From: Stieleria bergensis
Lineage (GTDB): Bacteria; Planctomycetota; Planctomycetia; Pirellulales; Pirellulaceae
DNA: 64,000 nt
Assembly: GCA_007745635.1 (NCBI GenBank)
Contig: CP036272.1
Coordinates: 1,965,900-2,029,899, forward strand
Direction of reading: 5' to 3'
Shown here in pieces: positions 8,526 to 16,583 of this stretch (its first letter is position 1; each line of letters begins with the position of its first letter). A program made the translations under genes and the position numbers. Below the pieces are notes generated by a model. The model was not told where the DNA came from. It was given only the letters and a program-made list of their open reading frames with translations, and did no database searches.

Positions 8526-9647
8526 ATGGAATCGACGACTCGTTTTGATCCCAATTTGACGCTCACCCCCGAAGGCGTTCAGCGGCCGAAAGGGGGCGTT
8601 GATTTAGTGCGCTGGTACGATCAACTGGTTCGCAGCAAGAAAGTGTCATGGACCGGCCACCATCACATGCTGAAACTGCTCGGGCGTGGTGGGCAAGGTG
8701 AAGTCTACCTGACGGAGTTTCGCGGGACCGATGGCTTTACCGTCCCCGTCGCGATGAAGATTTTTTCGCCGGAGCATTACGCGACCGAACGCGCTTACGA
8801 AGAAGCGATGAAGCGTGTCGGGAAAATCGCTGCTCGCGTTGCCTTGATTCAGCATGACAACTTGTTGGCCGTCCAGAACTTCTTTGAACGACATCGCATT
8901 CGCATCATGATGATGGAGTGGGTCGATGGTTATGACTTGCGCAAACTGATCACACCTCGCTGCTTGAATCTCTTGCAACGACACCTTGATAACAAGCGGT
9001 TCCGCTACATCAACGATGTCATCATCACGCGCGGCGCCGAATTTTCGCGTTTTAAAGCGGGTGTGGCCGTTGCCATCATCCGCGATGTCTTGGCTGCCCT
9101 TGCAGCGTTGCACCGCGAAGGCATCGTGCACGGTGATATCAAACCAGCGAATATCATGCTCAAACGCACTGGGCATAGTAAGCTGATCGACATGGGATCG
9201 GCGATCGAGTTTGAGAACCCACCCCTGGAACGCGAGTGCACGCCAATGTACGCTGCGCCTGAGGTGTTGCAGAACCAACGCGCCACGCCGCGTAGTGACT
9301 TGGCGAGTGCAGGTTATGTGTTGATCGAACTGATGAGTGGACGCAATATTTTTGCGGAAACCGAGAGCCTTGTTGATTTGATTCAAGCAAAGTACGAGTT
9401 GCCTGATCGTTTGGCCGAGCTGCTGCCCGACGAAATCAGTCGTAACGAACTCTTGATGAAGTTCATCCGAGGCTTGATTGCACCGGATCCGAACTTGCGA
9501 TTCCCTAATGCAGACGCCGCCGAACATGTTGACACCGGCGCAGCGGCGTTTCACCGTCAATTGGTGATCGGTAAGTTATCGACCGAGTATGTGAACGATA
9601 TTCGCTTGTGGTTGGAAGAACTGCGTAGATTTGAAGTAGACCTGTGA
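8526..9647 (+). CDS. Serine/threonine protein kinase (Hanks type), cytoplasmic
   Basis: The kinase domain fills most of this 373-residue protein. The glycine loop is GRGGQGEVY (residues 53-61), the ATP-binding Lys is K78 (VPVAMKIF), the catalytic loop is HGDIKPANIM near residue 201 (HGD in place of HRD) and the Mg-binding motif is IDMGSA near 221 (DMG in place of DFG). The activation segment ends in PMYAAPEVL. Those substitutions still leave all catalytic Lys/Asp/Asn residues. No transmembrane segment or sensor domain is seen, unlike the usual planctomycete receptor kinases. The stop codon overlaps the GTG start of the next gene, which suggests coupling with the IMPase-like enzyme. Substrate unknown. 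Confidence 0.85.
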   Translation: MESTTRFDPNLTLTPEGVQRPKGGVDLVRWYDQLVRSKKVSWTGHHHMLKLLGRGGQGEVYLTEFRGTDGFTVPVAMKIFSPEHYATERAYEEAMKRVGKIAARVALIQHDNLLAVQNFFERHRIRIMMMEWVDGYDLRKLITPRCLNLLQRHLDNKRFRYINDVIITRGAEFSRFKAGVAVAIIRDVLAALAALHREGIVHGDIKPANIMLKRTGHSKLIDMGSAIEFENPPLERECTPMYAAPEVLQNQRATPRSDLASAGYVLIELMSGRNIFAETESLVDLIQAKYELPDRLAELLPDEISRNELLMKFIRGLIAPDPNLRFPNADAAEHVDTGAAAFHRQLVIGKLSTEYVNDIRLWLEELRRFEVDL

Positions 9648-10447
9648 ACGACGAACATTTGCAATTGGCCGTGACGGCCGCCCGAGCCGGTGCTGAAGAA
9701 CTGTTAAGCCGCTGGAGTGACCGCAAGGTGTCAGAAAAAGGTCCCAAGGACCTGGTGACCGATGCGGATTTAGCGTCCCAGCAAGCGATCCGTAAAATCC
9801 TGCTTGATGGCTTCGATGGTTATGCCTTTGTCGGTGAAGAGGAAGGCGAGAATGACCCGCCCAAGGCCGTCCGCGACGGCGATCCGGATGCGCCGCCTTG
9901 CTGGGTGGTTGACCCTCTGGATGGAACCGTCAACTACGTTCATCGATTGCAATCCTTTGCCGTTTCGATCGGGCTTTATCATGCCGGGAAGATGCGTTTG
10001 GGAGTCATCCTGGATCCCGTGCATGATGAATTGTTTACTGCCATCGATGGCCAGGGCGCTCAGCTTAACGGGCAAGCAATCAAGACCAGTGATTGTGCTG
10101 AAATTTCTGATTCCCTGATCGCGTGCAGTTTTCCTGCTGGAGTCAAAGGGGATTCACCTGAAGTCCGTCGCTTTGTACGCATTCTGGAAGACTGCCGGTC
10201 GCTGCGGCGTTTAGGCTCTTGCGCGCTGAACATGTGCTACGTTGCATGCGGACGCCTGGATGCCTACTGGGCAACCAACGTTTGCGTCTGGGATTCCGCC
10301 GCCGGTACCGTGATCGCTCGCGAAGCAGGGGCGCAGCTAACACATTTCGACGGAGGGGCATTCGATGATTGGATCCCTCGATTCTGTGTCTCCAGTACAA
10401 GCCCGCTGCATCAAGCGATGACTCAGCGTTTGGCAGAAACCAGCTAA
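9644..10447 (+). CDS. Inositol-monophosphatase-family phosphatase
   Basis: The 267-residue protein carries the metal-binding signatures of the IMPase/CysQ superfamily: DLVTDADLASQ, the glutamates of FVGEEEGEND, the core motif WVVDPLDGTVNYVH near residues 87-98, and WDSAAGTVIAREAGA near 215. Such enzymes remove phosphate from myo-inositol 1-phosphate, or from PAP, fructose 1,6-bisphosphate or histidinol phosphate; the exact substrate cannot be assigned. The start is a GTG that shares four bases (GTGA) with the stop of the kinase gene, so the two are probably translated together. Confidence 0.88.
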   Translation: MNDEHLQLAVTAARAGAEELLSRWSDRKVSEKGPKDLVTDADLASQQAIRKILLDGFDGYAFVGEEEGENDPPKAVRDGDPDAPPCWVVDPLDGTVNYVHRLQSFAVSIGLYHAGKMRLGVILDPVHDELFTAIDGQGAQLNGQAIKTSDCAEISDSLIACSFPAGVKGDSPEVRRFVRILEDCRSLRRLGSCALNMCYVACGRLDAYWATNVCVWDSAAGTVIAREAGAQLTHFDGGAFDDWIPRFCVSSTSPLHQAMTQRLAETS

Positions 10448-10544
10448 GCTTCACTGTCGCACTTCACTGTCGGCTTTGATGACTGCAACTTGACCTGTCA
10501 CCGATTCACCTCTGCCCCCGTGCATTCCTCCCAGATTCGAAACG

Positions 10545-11123
10545 ATGGAATTTGACGTCAACCAACTTTCGGTTCATGAGATTTACTTGCGGATGGTGCA
10601 GCTGATTACGCCTCGGCCGATCGCCTGGGTGTCTACCAGAAGCCAAGACGGGATCGATAATCTTGCCCCGTTTTCGTTTTTCAGTGGCGTCGGCGCCAAT
10701 CCGCCCACCCTCTGTTTTGCCCCCGCCAATAATAACCACGGCGAACCCAAAGACACGCTGCGCAACATTCAGCAAACGGGCCAATTCATCGTCAATGTTG
10801 TCTCACCCGATCTGGCTGCAGTCATGCATCGCAGTGGTGATCCCGAACCACCGGAGGTCAGTGAGTTTGAGCAATGCGGTGTCGAGGCAATTGATGGTGT
10901 GCAAGTGAATGTGCCTCGCGTGGTCCAGGCTCAGGCGGCGATGGAGTGCACGCTGCATAGCGTCGTGCAGTTGGGGACAGGCCCCGGTGGTGCCAATCTA
11001 GTGATCGGAAACGTCGTCTATTTCCACTGCGACGATGATTGTCTTCAACAGCCCGCCATGCAGAATGTCGCGCGCGTTGGGCGAAAGCAATATGGCATGG
11101 TTGACGAACCGTTCTCCATGTAA
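10545..11123 (+). CDS. Flavin reductase-like FMN-binding split-barrel protein
   Basis: The 192-residue protein belongs to the flavin reductase-like split-barrel family that binds FMN and usually reduces flavin with NAD(P)H. Signatures are ITPRPIAWVSTRSQDG, NLAPFSFFSGVGANPPTLCFAP and DTLRNIQQTGQFIVNVV, which line the FMN site. Length is normal. No partner monooxygenase is nearby, so the electron acceptor is unknown. Confidence 0.85.
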   Translation: MEFDVNQLSVHEIYLRMVQLITPRPIAWVSTRSQDGIDNLAPFSFFSGVGANPPTLCFAPANNNHGEPKDTLRNIQQTGQFIVNVVSPDLAAVMHRSGDPEPPEVSEFEQCGVEAIDGVQVNVPRVVQAQAAMECTLHSVVQLGTGPGGANLVIGNVVYFHCDDDCLQQPAMQNVARVGRKQYGMVDEPFSM

Positions 11124-11532
11124 ACGGCTTTTCACGCCCCTTCATCGGTTGGCAGATTTCTCCGCTGCTCCGTTTATCATCTGAACGTTTTCGGCGTTGG
11201 GGGCGCTTAATGTGCAGTGAATTTCCCACAGGGGGGCTGTGCACTGCCTGTAAACCGGCGCGCTTTAGGTCAAAAAGAGCGAGTTGAGAACAGGATTTTG
11301 GCGAAAATTTGGCAAGAAAGGCCGCCCCCATTCTGGTTGTAAGGTAGTCTGTTGATGGTGTTGGTCTGCAGCAGGCGATGGGAACGTTTGGATATCAAAC
11401 CTTCTTCGCGTTGCCAGCGAGCGACCTGCGGCATGGGGCATTGAAACGAGGCCGTTGGGGAAGAGTCAAATCAGGGGACAGGTAGGTCCCACCTTCCCCG
11501 GCGTTCATGTCAGCCACTTACGGAGCTTTGCT
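11124..11532. other. Intergenic region
   Basis: About 400 bases without a gene. Two small inverted words occur: GTGCAG..CTGTGCAC around 11212-11243, and GGGAC-AGGTAG-GTCCC around 11474-11489. The frame of the next gene is open back to a TTG at 11455, but the sequence before 11533 looks non-coding. Confidence 0.4.
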
Positions 11533-11784
11533 TTGTCTGACTTTAATCACACTACGTTGCAAGAAGAATCGCAATCAACTGATCTGTGCGATCGCGTGCA
11601 GGCCTCCTTGGATCGCATTGTTGACATCGATGACTTCGTCTGCGAGCAGATGAGCGAAGGCCATGTCACGATCAGTGGACGTGTTGCCAGTCGCGAAGAG
11701 TCCTTGATGTGCGGGATCACCGCTCGAGTGATTCCCGGTGTCAGTCGCGTGGTGAATCGAATCAAGGCGCGACGCCAGCGCTAA
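11533..11784 (+). CDS. Small BON-domain protein
   Basis: The 83-residue product consists of little more than one BON domain (bacterial OsmY and nodulation): DRVQASLDRIVDIDDFVCEQMSEGHVTI... followed by SGRVASREE and GVSRVVNRIKA, the conserved glycines and Val of the fold. BON domains bind phospholipid surfaces or polysaccharide. No signal peptide is visible, so it may act in the cytoplasm. The TTG at 11533 is chosen because GGAG lies 6 bases upstream; a TTG at 11455 would add 26 poorly coding residues. The stop codon lies inside a 16-base tandem repeat. Confidence 0.65.
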   Translation: MSDFNHTTLQEESQSTDLCDRVQASLDRIVDIDDFVCEQMSEGHVTISGRVASREESLMCGITARVIPGVSRVVNRIKARRQR

Positions 11785-11830
11785 AGTAAGTCAGCGCTAA
11801 AGCAAGTCAGCGCTAAAGCAAGTCAGCGCT
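11776..11830 (+). repeat. 16-bp tandem repeat over the stop codon of the BON gene
   Basis: Three full copies of CAGCGCTAAAGCAAGT (11776-11791, 11792-11807, 11808-11823) and a 7-base partial copy. The first copy differs at one base (T for C). The TAA of the BON gene lies in the first copy. The unit is not a multiple of three, unlike the other tandem repeats in this window. Confidence 0.9.
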
Positions 11831-11887
11831 GCTCGCCTGTTTAGAGGTGTTGATTCGCTGGACGGATGAATTGGCCAATCCGTGTTG

Positions 11888-13474
11888 CTACGGCCCGGAT
11901 CGATCATCACTCGTGCTGACGACCGACAGGATTTGCTGCGGTGCGGTGACAATCAGGAACTGAGTTTCTCCATCACGAATCGTGACGGTCTGTTGAACGG
12001 GATCACCAATCACGTTGCCAGCTTGATCCACCGGTGCCAGTTCCACCACATTCTGTCCGACCGGTAGTTCGGATCTGAGCGCTTGAAACTCGCGAGGCAG
12101 CAATCCCCAGCAGCGCGTGTCGGTGCGTTCACTGGCCGACCAGGCTGTTGACAGCATGGCATGCGCCAAGTTTGCCTGTGTTCCGTCGAGCCCCATCATC
12201 TTTGTTGTGGTATGAACGGCGGCTTCCTTGGTCACACGTCGCGCCACCGCTCGCGCGACTGTCCAGGGCATTTCGGCCTCCGATTTGGCGAAGGCAAGCG
12301 CACCGACATCTGTCAACGTTTCTGTCACGCCCAGAATCTGTTCGTGGGTTGCGAGTTGATGCGTGACGGCTTGTTCTTGGTTTGCGTGATTGACCAGTTG
12401 GACGGGGGAGGTTGATCGCGTCGCGGGCGACAACGCGCTGACACCGATGCACATCACGTCGCTATGGGGGATCTCGACGGTTGGAACGCGGACCGAGGCC
12501 AGGTTGGGGATTTGCACGTCACCTTGGCTAGACTGCAAGATCATCGAAGCGATTTGCAGAGACGCCGTCGTGGTCGGAGCTTGCGTCTCAACAAGTCTTG
12601 GTCCTGGACCAACCAATGCGATCACACAGAGAACACCGTGTCCACGTTTGCTGTGGACACCTTGTTCGGCGCGGGCGATGTCATGGTTTGCTGCGATGAA
12701 GCTGGGCTGGATGTAGTTGACCAAACGAAAGGCCTGTGCGGCGTCACTGTAATCCATGTGCGTGGCTTCTCGCATGGTCCCACGTAGATAGGCAGGTAGA
12801 GCGACTTTGGGTCCCGAACGCCAGGCTTGCAAGGCACGCTCAGCGGCCTCTTGTTCCACTTGTTGCTGTTCAGCAAGTTCCTGATCAGGACGGGGCTCCT
12901 GATCATCAACCAAATCGCCGCTCTCAGGAACGTCTTCTTGGTCGGTCAGATTCATGCTGGCCGAAGCTTGATTGATTTCCGCTTGAATGTCTTCATCGAC
13001 GGGCCAGAGTGTGTCCTGTGCGCGGGTTGCTTGCAGGCAATAAGCGGGCGCGTCGACGCCATCATTTGCCAATGAGCAAATCGCCAGCATGCTCCGGAGC
13101 AGAACGGTCTCGTAGTCATTGATCCGATAAGCCCGGGCCAGGTCATCGGTCGTCAGGCTGAGCGTGTTGTCGATTGGAGCCGGTAAGGAGTGTTGGTCAA
13201 AGTGATCTCGCAGTTCGCGCAGACGCTTCTCTGCCGCGGCCGCGTTTCCACTGGTCAGTTCAACCATCGCCAGGTCGAGCGCCGTGCTGTGTCGATCTGG
13301 GCGAGACCGATCGCCGATCGCTTGCAGGTGCGATTTGGCGCGGGAAAAGTCGCCGTCATAGAACGCTTGATGAGCTCGATGAATCGAGGCGCGTTGCACA
13401 CTGCAACCACCGGTCAAACCGACCAGTGGAATCAGCAGGCAGATCAGCAGCGGCAATGCGGGACAGGTCTTCAA
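11888..13474 (-). CDS. Lipoprotein resembling COG3014, partner of the LpoB-like protein
   Basis: The 528-residue protein starts at a TTG (13474) that gives a clean lipoprotein signal peptide: Lys at position 2, a hydrophobic core, and the lipobox LTGGC with Cys24. The frame is open farther upstream, but that would put the signal peptide internally and overlap the previous gene. The mature part begins with helical repeats (RAHQAFYDGDFSRAKSHLQAI) like TPRs, then a segment rich in Gln, Glu and Asp, then a domain with YLRGTMREATHMDYSDAAQAFRLVNY and the block KRGHGVLCVIALVGPGPRLVE. This order is that of the COG3014 lipoproteins, which often stand next to LpoB/YcfM genes. The role is probably in the envelope; the reaction, if any, is unknown. 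Confidence 0.7.
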   Translation of the reverse strand: MKTCPALPLLICLLIPLVGLTGGCSVQRASIHRAHQAFYDGDFSRAKSHLQAIGDRSRPDRHSTALDLAMVELTSGNAAAAEKRLRELRDHFDQHSLPAPIDNTLSLTTDDLARAYRINDYETVLLRSMLAICSLANDGVDAPAYCLQATRAQDTLWPVDEDIQAEINQASASMNLTDQEDVPESGDLVDDQEPRPDQELAEQQQVEQEAAERALQAWRSGPKVALPAYLRGTMREATHMDYSDAAQAFRLVNYIQPSFIAANHDIARAEQGVHSKRGHGVLCVIALVGPGPRLVETQAPTTTASLQIASMILQSSQGDVQIPNLASVRVPTVEIPHSDVMCIGVSALSPATRSTSPVQLVNHANQEQAVTHQLATHEQILGVTETLTDVGALAFAKSEAEMPWTVARAVARRVTKEAAVHTTTKMMGLDGTQANLAHAMLSTAWSASERTDTRCWGLLPREFQALRSELPVGQNVVELAPVDQAGNVIGDPVQQTVTIRDGETQFLIVTAPQQILSVVSTSDDRSGP

Positions 13475-13568
13475 GTCAATGCCTGGGCATGGGATCCAAA
13501 TGCCCAGGCAATTGCCCGTCGGCGGATGGATGAAATGACATCGTGTTGCATGAAAAGGGGACGAGGAA

Positions 13569-14450
13569 TCAGCCGTCGGCTTGATCCATTGGGCCCCAGT
13601 TCCACCACTTGCCAGCACGACTCTTGTTGTATCCTTTGCGAAGCTTGGCCGATTCTTTCACGTACTCACCGGTGCGAACGTTGACCATTTCCAAGGTCAG
13701 CAAGTAATCGCGCTGCGTGGTCTTGTTGCGGTCGGTGGTCCCACTGGTGATGCGAGCGTACAACAGGTAATCGACCGGTGAGCCATATTGCCCTAGCACG
13801 GCTGTGAACTGGTCGCGGTTGGCGGGAATGAACAGGCTTTCGGGACGCTGGCGAGTCTCTTTCAGTGCTTGACTGACCAGGCGTCGACTGATCGCGCGGT
13901 ATTGGCCGGAGCGATTGATGCGTGAATCAATCTGTTCAAAGATCTGGTCTTTGAAGTCACCCAGATCTTCGGCGCTGACGTTTTCGACACCCAAGAAGCA
14001 AACGTTCGAAATGCCACTGGCTAGTGGAGCCTGCGGGTCAAGCGTGGTGTCTCCGATCGTCTGGGAGACTTGACGTACAGTTGCGGGATCATCGCTCAGT
14101 TGGGAAACCGTTCCGAATGCCGCTGTGCTGGTCGGTGGGGGGCAGCTGCCAAGTAGCCGGGCCACCGAATCGTCGACCAGAGTGTTCCAGGTCGCCGCAC
14201 CCGCAGCGTGACTTCCTACCAGATCCTTGTCTTGTCCAGACAAAATATGGCCGTAGCGATGGTGTGCACAACCGGTCAACAGAATCGTCAGCGGCAGCAT
14301 GCATGCGGCGATCAAGCGGAGGCGATCGCGGCGATGATGTCGGCTGCTCGTCGATTCCACTTCAACAGCTGTTGAAGCCGGAAGAATGGCTGGCAAAGGC
14401 TTGCTAACGGACTGGCCGAGTCGCATTCTGGGGTTGGAGGTGGTGTTCAT
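13569..14450 (-). CDS. LpoB-like penicillin-binding-protein activator lipoprotein
   Basis: The 293-residue protein has an AAGGA site six bases before its ATG. A long N-terminal stretch (45 residues) precedes the hydrophobic segment and lipobox LLTGC at Cys61. The C-terminal domain (about residues 140-290) fits the LpoB/YcfM family: NVCFLGVENVSAEDLGDFKDQI, YRAISRRLVSQALKE, DYLLYARITSGTT and YLLTLEMVNVRTGEYVKES. In Enterobacteria, LpoB is an outer-membrane lipoprotein that activates PBP1b. Many planctomycetes have reduced peptidoglycan machinery, so the partner here is uncertain. The COG3014-like lipoprotein follows on the same strand. Confidence 0.78.
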   Translation of the reverse strand: MNTTSNPRMRLGQSVSKPLPAILPASTAVEVESTSSRHHRRDRLRLIAACMLPLTILLTGCAHHRYGHILSGQDKDLVGSHAAGAATWNTLVDDSVARLLGSCPPPTSTAAFGTVSQLSDDPATVRQVSQTIGDTTLDPQAPLASGISNVCFLGVENVSAEDLGDFKDQIFEQIDSRINRSGQYRAISRRLVSQALKETRQRPESLFIPANRDQFTAVLGQYGSPVDYLLYARITSGTTDRNKTTQRDYLLTLEMVNVRTGEYVKESAKLRKGYNKSRAGKWWNWGPMDQADG

Positions 14451-15102
14451 GATTCATCCTTGAATGTGATGGTGTCCACGTCTGCAGTGCGAAGTGACGC
14501 CAGCGAGAACGGATTCGGCGGGAATTTGTTCACCCGAACTGGATAATCGTCCAGAAATCGACGTCAATCAGAGGAAAATGTTTTTACCAGGCTGTCGCCA
14601 AGCCCAGGCAACTGGGATGGCGGTGGGCACTGTGATGGCGCTGCCCTTTTGAGGCTTGTGTCCGAGATTAACCGTAAAAACGCAGGGTTTTCGCACTTCT
14701 GTTGCATTGCAACCGAGGAATGACGACCGGGCGTTGGCAGATCGGCTTCATCCAGGTGTGTCAACCCTGCCCGACGATCCCGATTCAATGCTGAAAAATG
14801 GGGGTTAGGTGGCTTGTCGGTATCCCCGTACCTATCAAAATGGGCGTTCGATTCGCTAGACAGAATTTCTTTCGGCAGCCTTGTCTTTGTTTCCTTCCCG
14901 ATTCGGCTTGATTCATGAGTTTTGCTCCAGTCGTCCCCGCGGCCTTTGACTGTCCTACCCCGGTTGCCTTGAACCTCCATGTTTCGGCTTCCTTGGCAGT
15001 GATTGCCACTGACCTCTGGATGCCCCAAAGTGGTGTGCCGACGGTGTGGGTTCCGCCAGCTTCAGAGCCGCTGATTTCGGGCGGGCTCCATTTGGAAAGC
15101 TT
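14451..15102. other. Intergenic region between the lipoprotein pair and the acidic-protein gene
   Basis: About 650 bases lie between the divergent genes, before the tandem repeat. It must contain the promoter of the lipoprotein pair. The word CCCCGTACCT (near 14826) recurs near 48127 before the htrA gene. No credible coding frame was found. Confidence 0.4.
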
Positions 15103-15207
15103 GGCTTCGGAAACTCTGGCTTCGGAAACTCTGGCTTCGGAAACTCTGGCTTCGGAAACTCTGGCTTCGGAAACTCTGGCTTCGGAAACTCTGGCTTCGG
15201 AAACTCT
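15103..15207 (+). repeat. 15-bp minisatellite, seven copies
   Basis: Seven identical head-to-tail copies of GGCTTCGGAAACTCT. In the frame of the following acidic protein each copy reads as Leu-Ala-Ser-Glu-Thr, with no stop, so the repeat could be coding if translation begins upstream (ATG at 14915). Confidence 0.95.
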
Positions 15208-15223
15208 GATCTGCACGCCCCAC

Positions 15224-15529
15224 ATGGCGGATGAGGAAAAGAGCGACGAAGGGGATGTGGATGATTCCGGTGATGGCTTCGAAGAAGACGAGGACAGCGG
15301 CTTCAACGATGGCCTGGACGATGACGAAAGTCTCGATGAGTTCGACGACATTGAAGAGGATGACTTCGATGACGATTTCGACGACGATTTCGACGAAGAG
15401 TTAGACGACGACTACGAGATTGAAATTGATGACGAGATCAGTGATGAGTTTGGCTTGAGCACCGGCAAGAGTAAAAGCGACCCCGATGCTGTTGAGCTTG
15501 ACGATTTTGAAGACTTTGAAAGCATCTAA
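15224..15529 (+). CDS. Highly acidic hypothetical protein
   Basis: The 101-residue product (from the ATG at 15224) is dominated by Asp and Glu in nearly every position, with regularly spaced Phe, Leu and Ile (DDFDDDFDDDFDEEL) and almost no other composition until the C-terminal tail. No known domain is recognised; such proteins may bind cations or be disordered. The frame is open upstream to an ATG at 14915 through the 15-bp tandem repeat; the longer form would have 204 residues. The shorter one is preferred since MADEEKSDE looks like a natural start, but no Shine-Dalgarno site decides. Confidence 0.6.
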   Translation: MADEEKSDEGDVDDSGDGFEEDEDSGFNDGLDDDESLDEFDDIEEDDFDDDFDDDFDEELDDDYEIEIDDEISDEFGLSTGKSKSDPDAVELDDFEDFESI

Positions 15530-15611
15530 GTCGCGTCCCGCATGTTTAGACGGCCGCGCGGGTCGTCCTGTTATTGCACCCACGTTTTCCATCGGGTGAT
15601 TGGCAAAGTTG

Positions 15612-16583
15612 ATGCCCCAGAACGAAGAACACTCCCCAGCCAAATTCGCTCACGTCGACGCTGGCTTTTCGATTCCCACGCAGTGGATGTCGGTCGGCGG
15701 CTCTGCCTCAGGCCAGCCAACGAAGCTGGCATACCGTGATTCATTGGTCAGTGAGCCTGATCCACAGTCGGCGCACCAAGATGACTCGGTGACGATTCTC
15801 TGTGTTCATGGCAACCCGACTTGGAGCTATTACTATCGCGGGGTGTTTCAGCACTTTGCTGATCGGCATCGAGTGATTGCGGTCGACAATGTGGGCTGCG
15901 GTGAAAGCGAAAAACCTTCCCAGCAAGACTATGCTTACACGTTGGCTCAGCACCAGCAGAACTTGATCAAGTTGGTTGAGGCCTTGGATCTCAAACGCGT
16001 GGTCTTGTTGGCGCATGATTGGGGCGGAGCGATCGGATTGGGGACAGTGGTTGCCTTGCGCGAGCGGTTTGCTGGCATCATGTTACTGAACACGGCGGCA
16101 TTTCCACCTCCCTACATGCCGACTCGGATTGCCGCCTGCCGAATCCCAGTTCTGGGATCGCTGGGAGTGCGTGGATGGAATCTGTTCGCACGCTGTGCCA
16201 TCACCATGGCGATGAGCAGACGCAAAATGGATCCCGAGGTCGCCGCACAGCTGTTGAAGCCTTATGACAGTTGGGCCAACCGCGTGGCGATTGATGCCTT
16301 CGTGCGTGATATTCCTTTACAGCCCAAACATCTAACGTATCAAACCTTGGAATCATTAGAGGCCGCGCTGCCGAGTCTCGCTGAGCTGCCTTCGCTGCTT
16401 GTCTGGGGAATGAAGGACTGGTGTTTTCGGCCGGAGTGCTTGAGACGCTTCGAATCGGTTTGGCCTCAGGCAACGTCGGTTGAGATTGCTGACGCCGGTC
16501 ATTATGTGATCGAAGACGCTCCCCAGGAAACCTTTTCTGCAATCGACCAATTTCTAAATCGCTATGACGCGATCTCCACTTGA
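15612..16583 (+). CDS. Alpha/beta hydrolase of the haloalkane dehalogenase type
   Basis: The 323-residue protein has the oxyanion motif HGNPTWSYYYR (residues 66-76) and a nucleophile elbow AHDWGGAIG with Asp136 instead of Ser, followed by the Trp that stabilises halide in haloalkane dehalogenases. The catalytic His lies in ADAGHYVIEDAP near residue 299. The Asp nucleophile is shared by haloalkane dehalogenases, epoxide hydrolases and OleB-type beta-lactone decarboxylases; HGNPTWSYYYR and HDWGG favour the first or the last. The preferred ATG is at 15612; TTG at 15600 is also in frame. The stop overlaps the start of the CitG-like gene by 20 bases, linking it with the cofactor genes. Confidence 0.8.
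   Translation: MPQNEEHSPAKFAHVDAGFSIPTQWMSVGGSASGQPTKLAYRDSLVSEPDPQSAHQDDSVTILCVHGNPTWSYYYRGVFQHFADRHRVIAVDNVGCGESEKPSQQDYAYTLAQHQQNLIKLVEALDLKRVVLLAHDWGGAIGLGTVVALRERFAGIMLLNTAAFPPPYMPTRIAACRIPVLGSLGVRGWNLFARCAITMAMSRRKMDPEVAAQLLKPYDSWANRVAIDAFVRDIPLQPKHLTYQTLESLEAALPSLAELPSLLVWGMKDWCFRPECLRRFESVWPQATSVEIADAGHYVIEDAPQETFSAIDQFLNRYDAIST

Noticed and set aside
11455-11532. Longer start (TTG at 11455) for the BON gene
   Set aside because: The added 26 residues look like translated intergenic sequence and a GGAG site supports the TTG at 11533.
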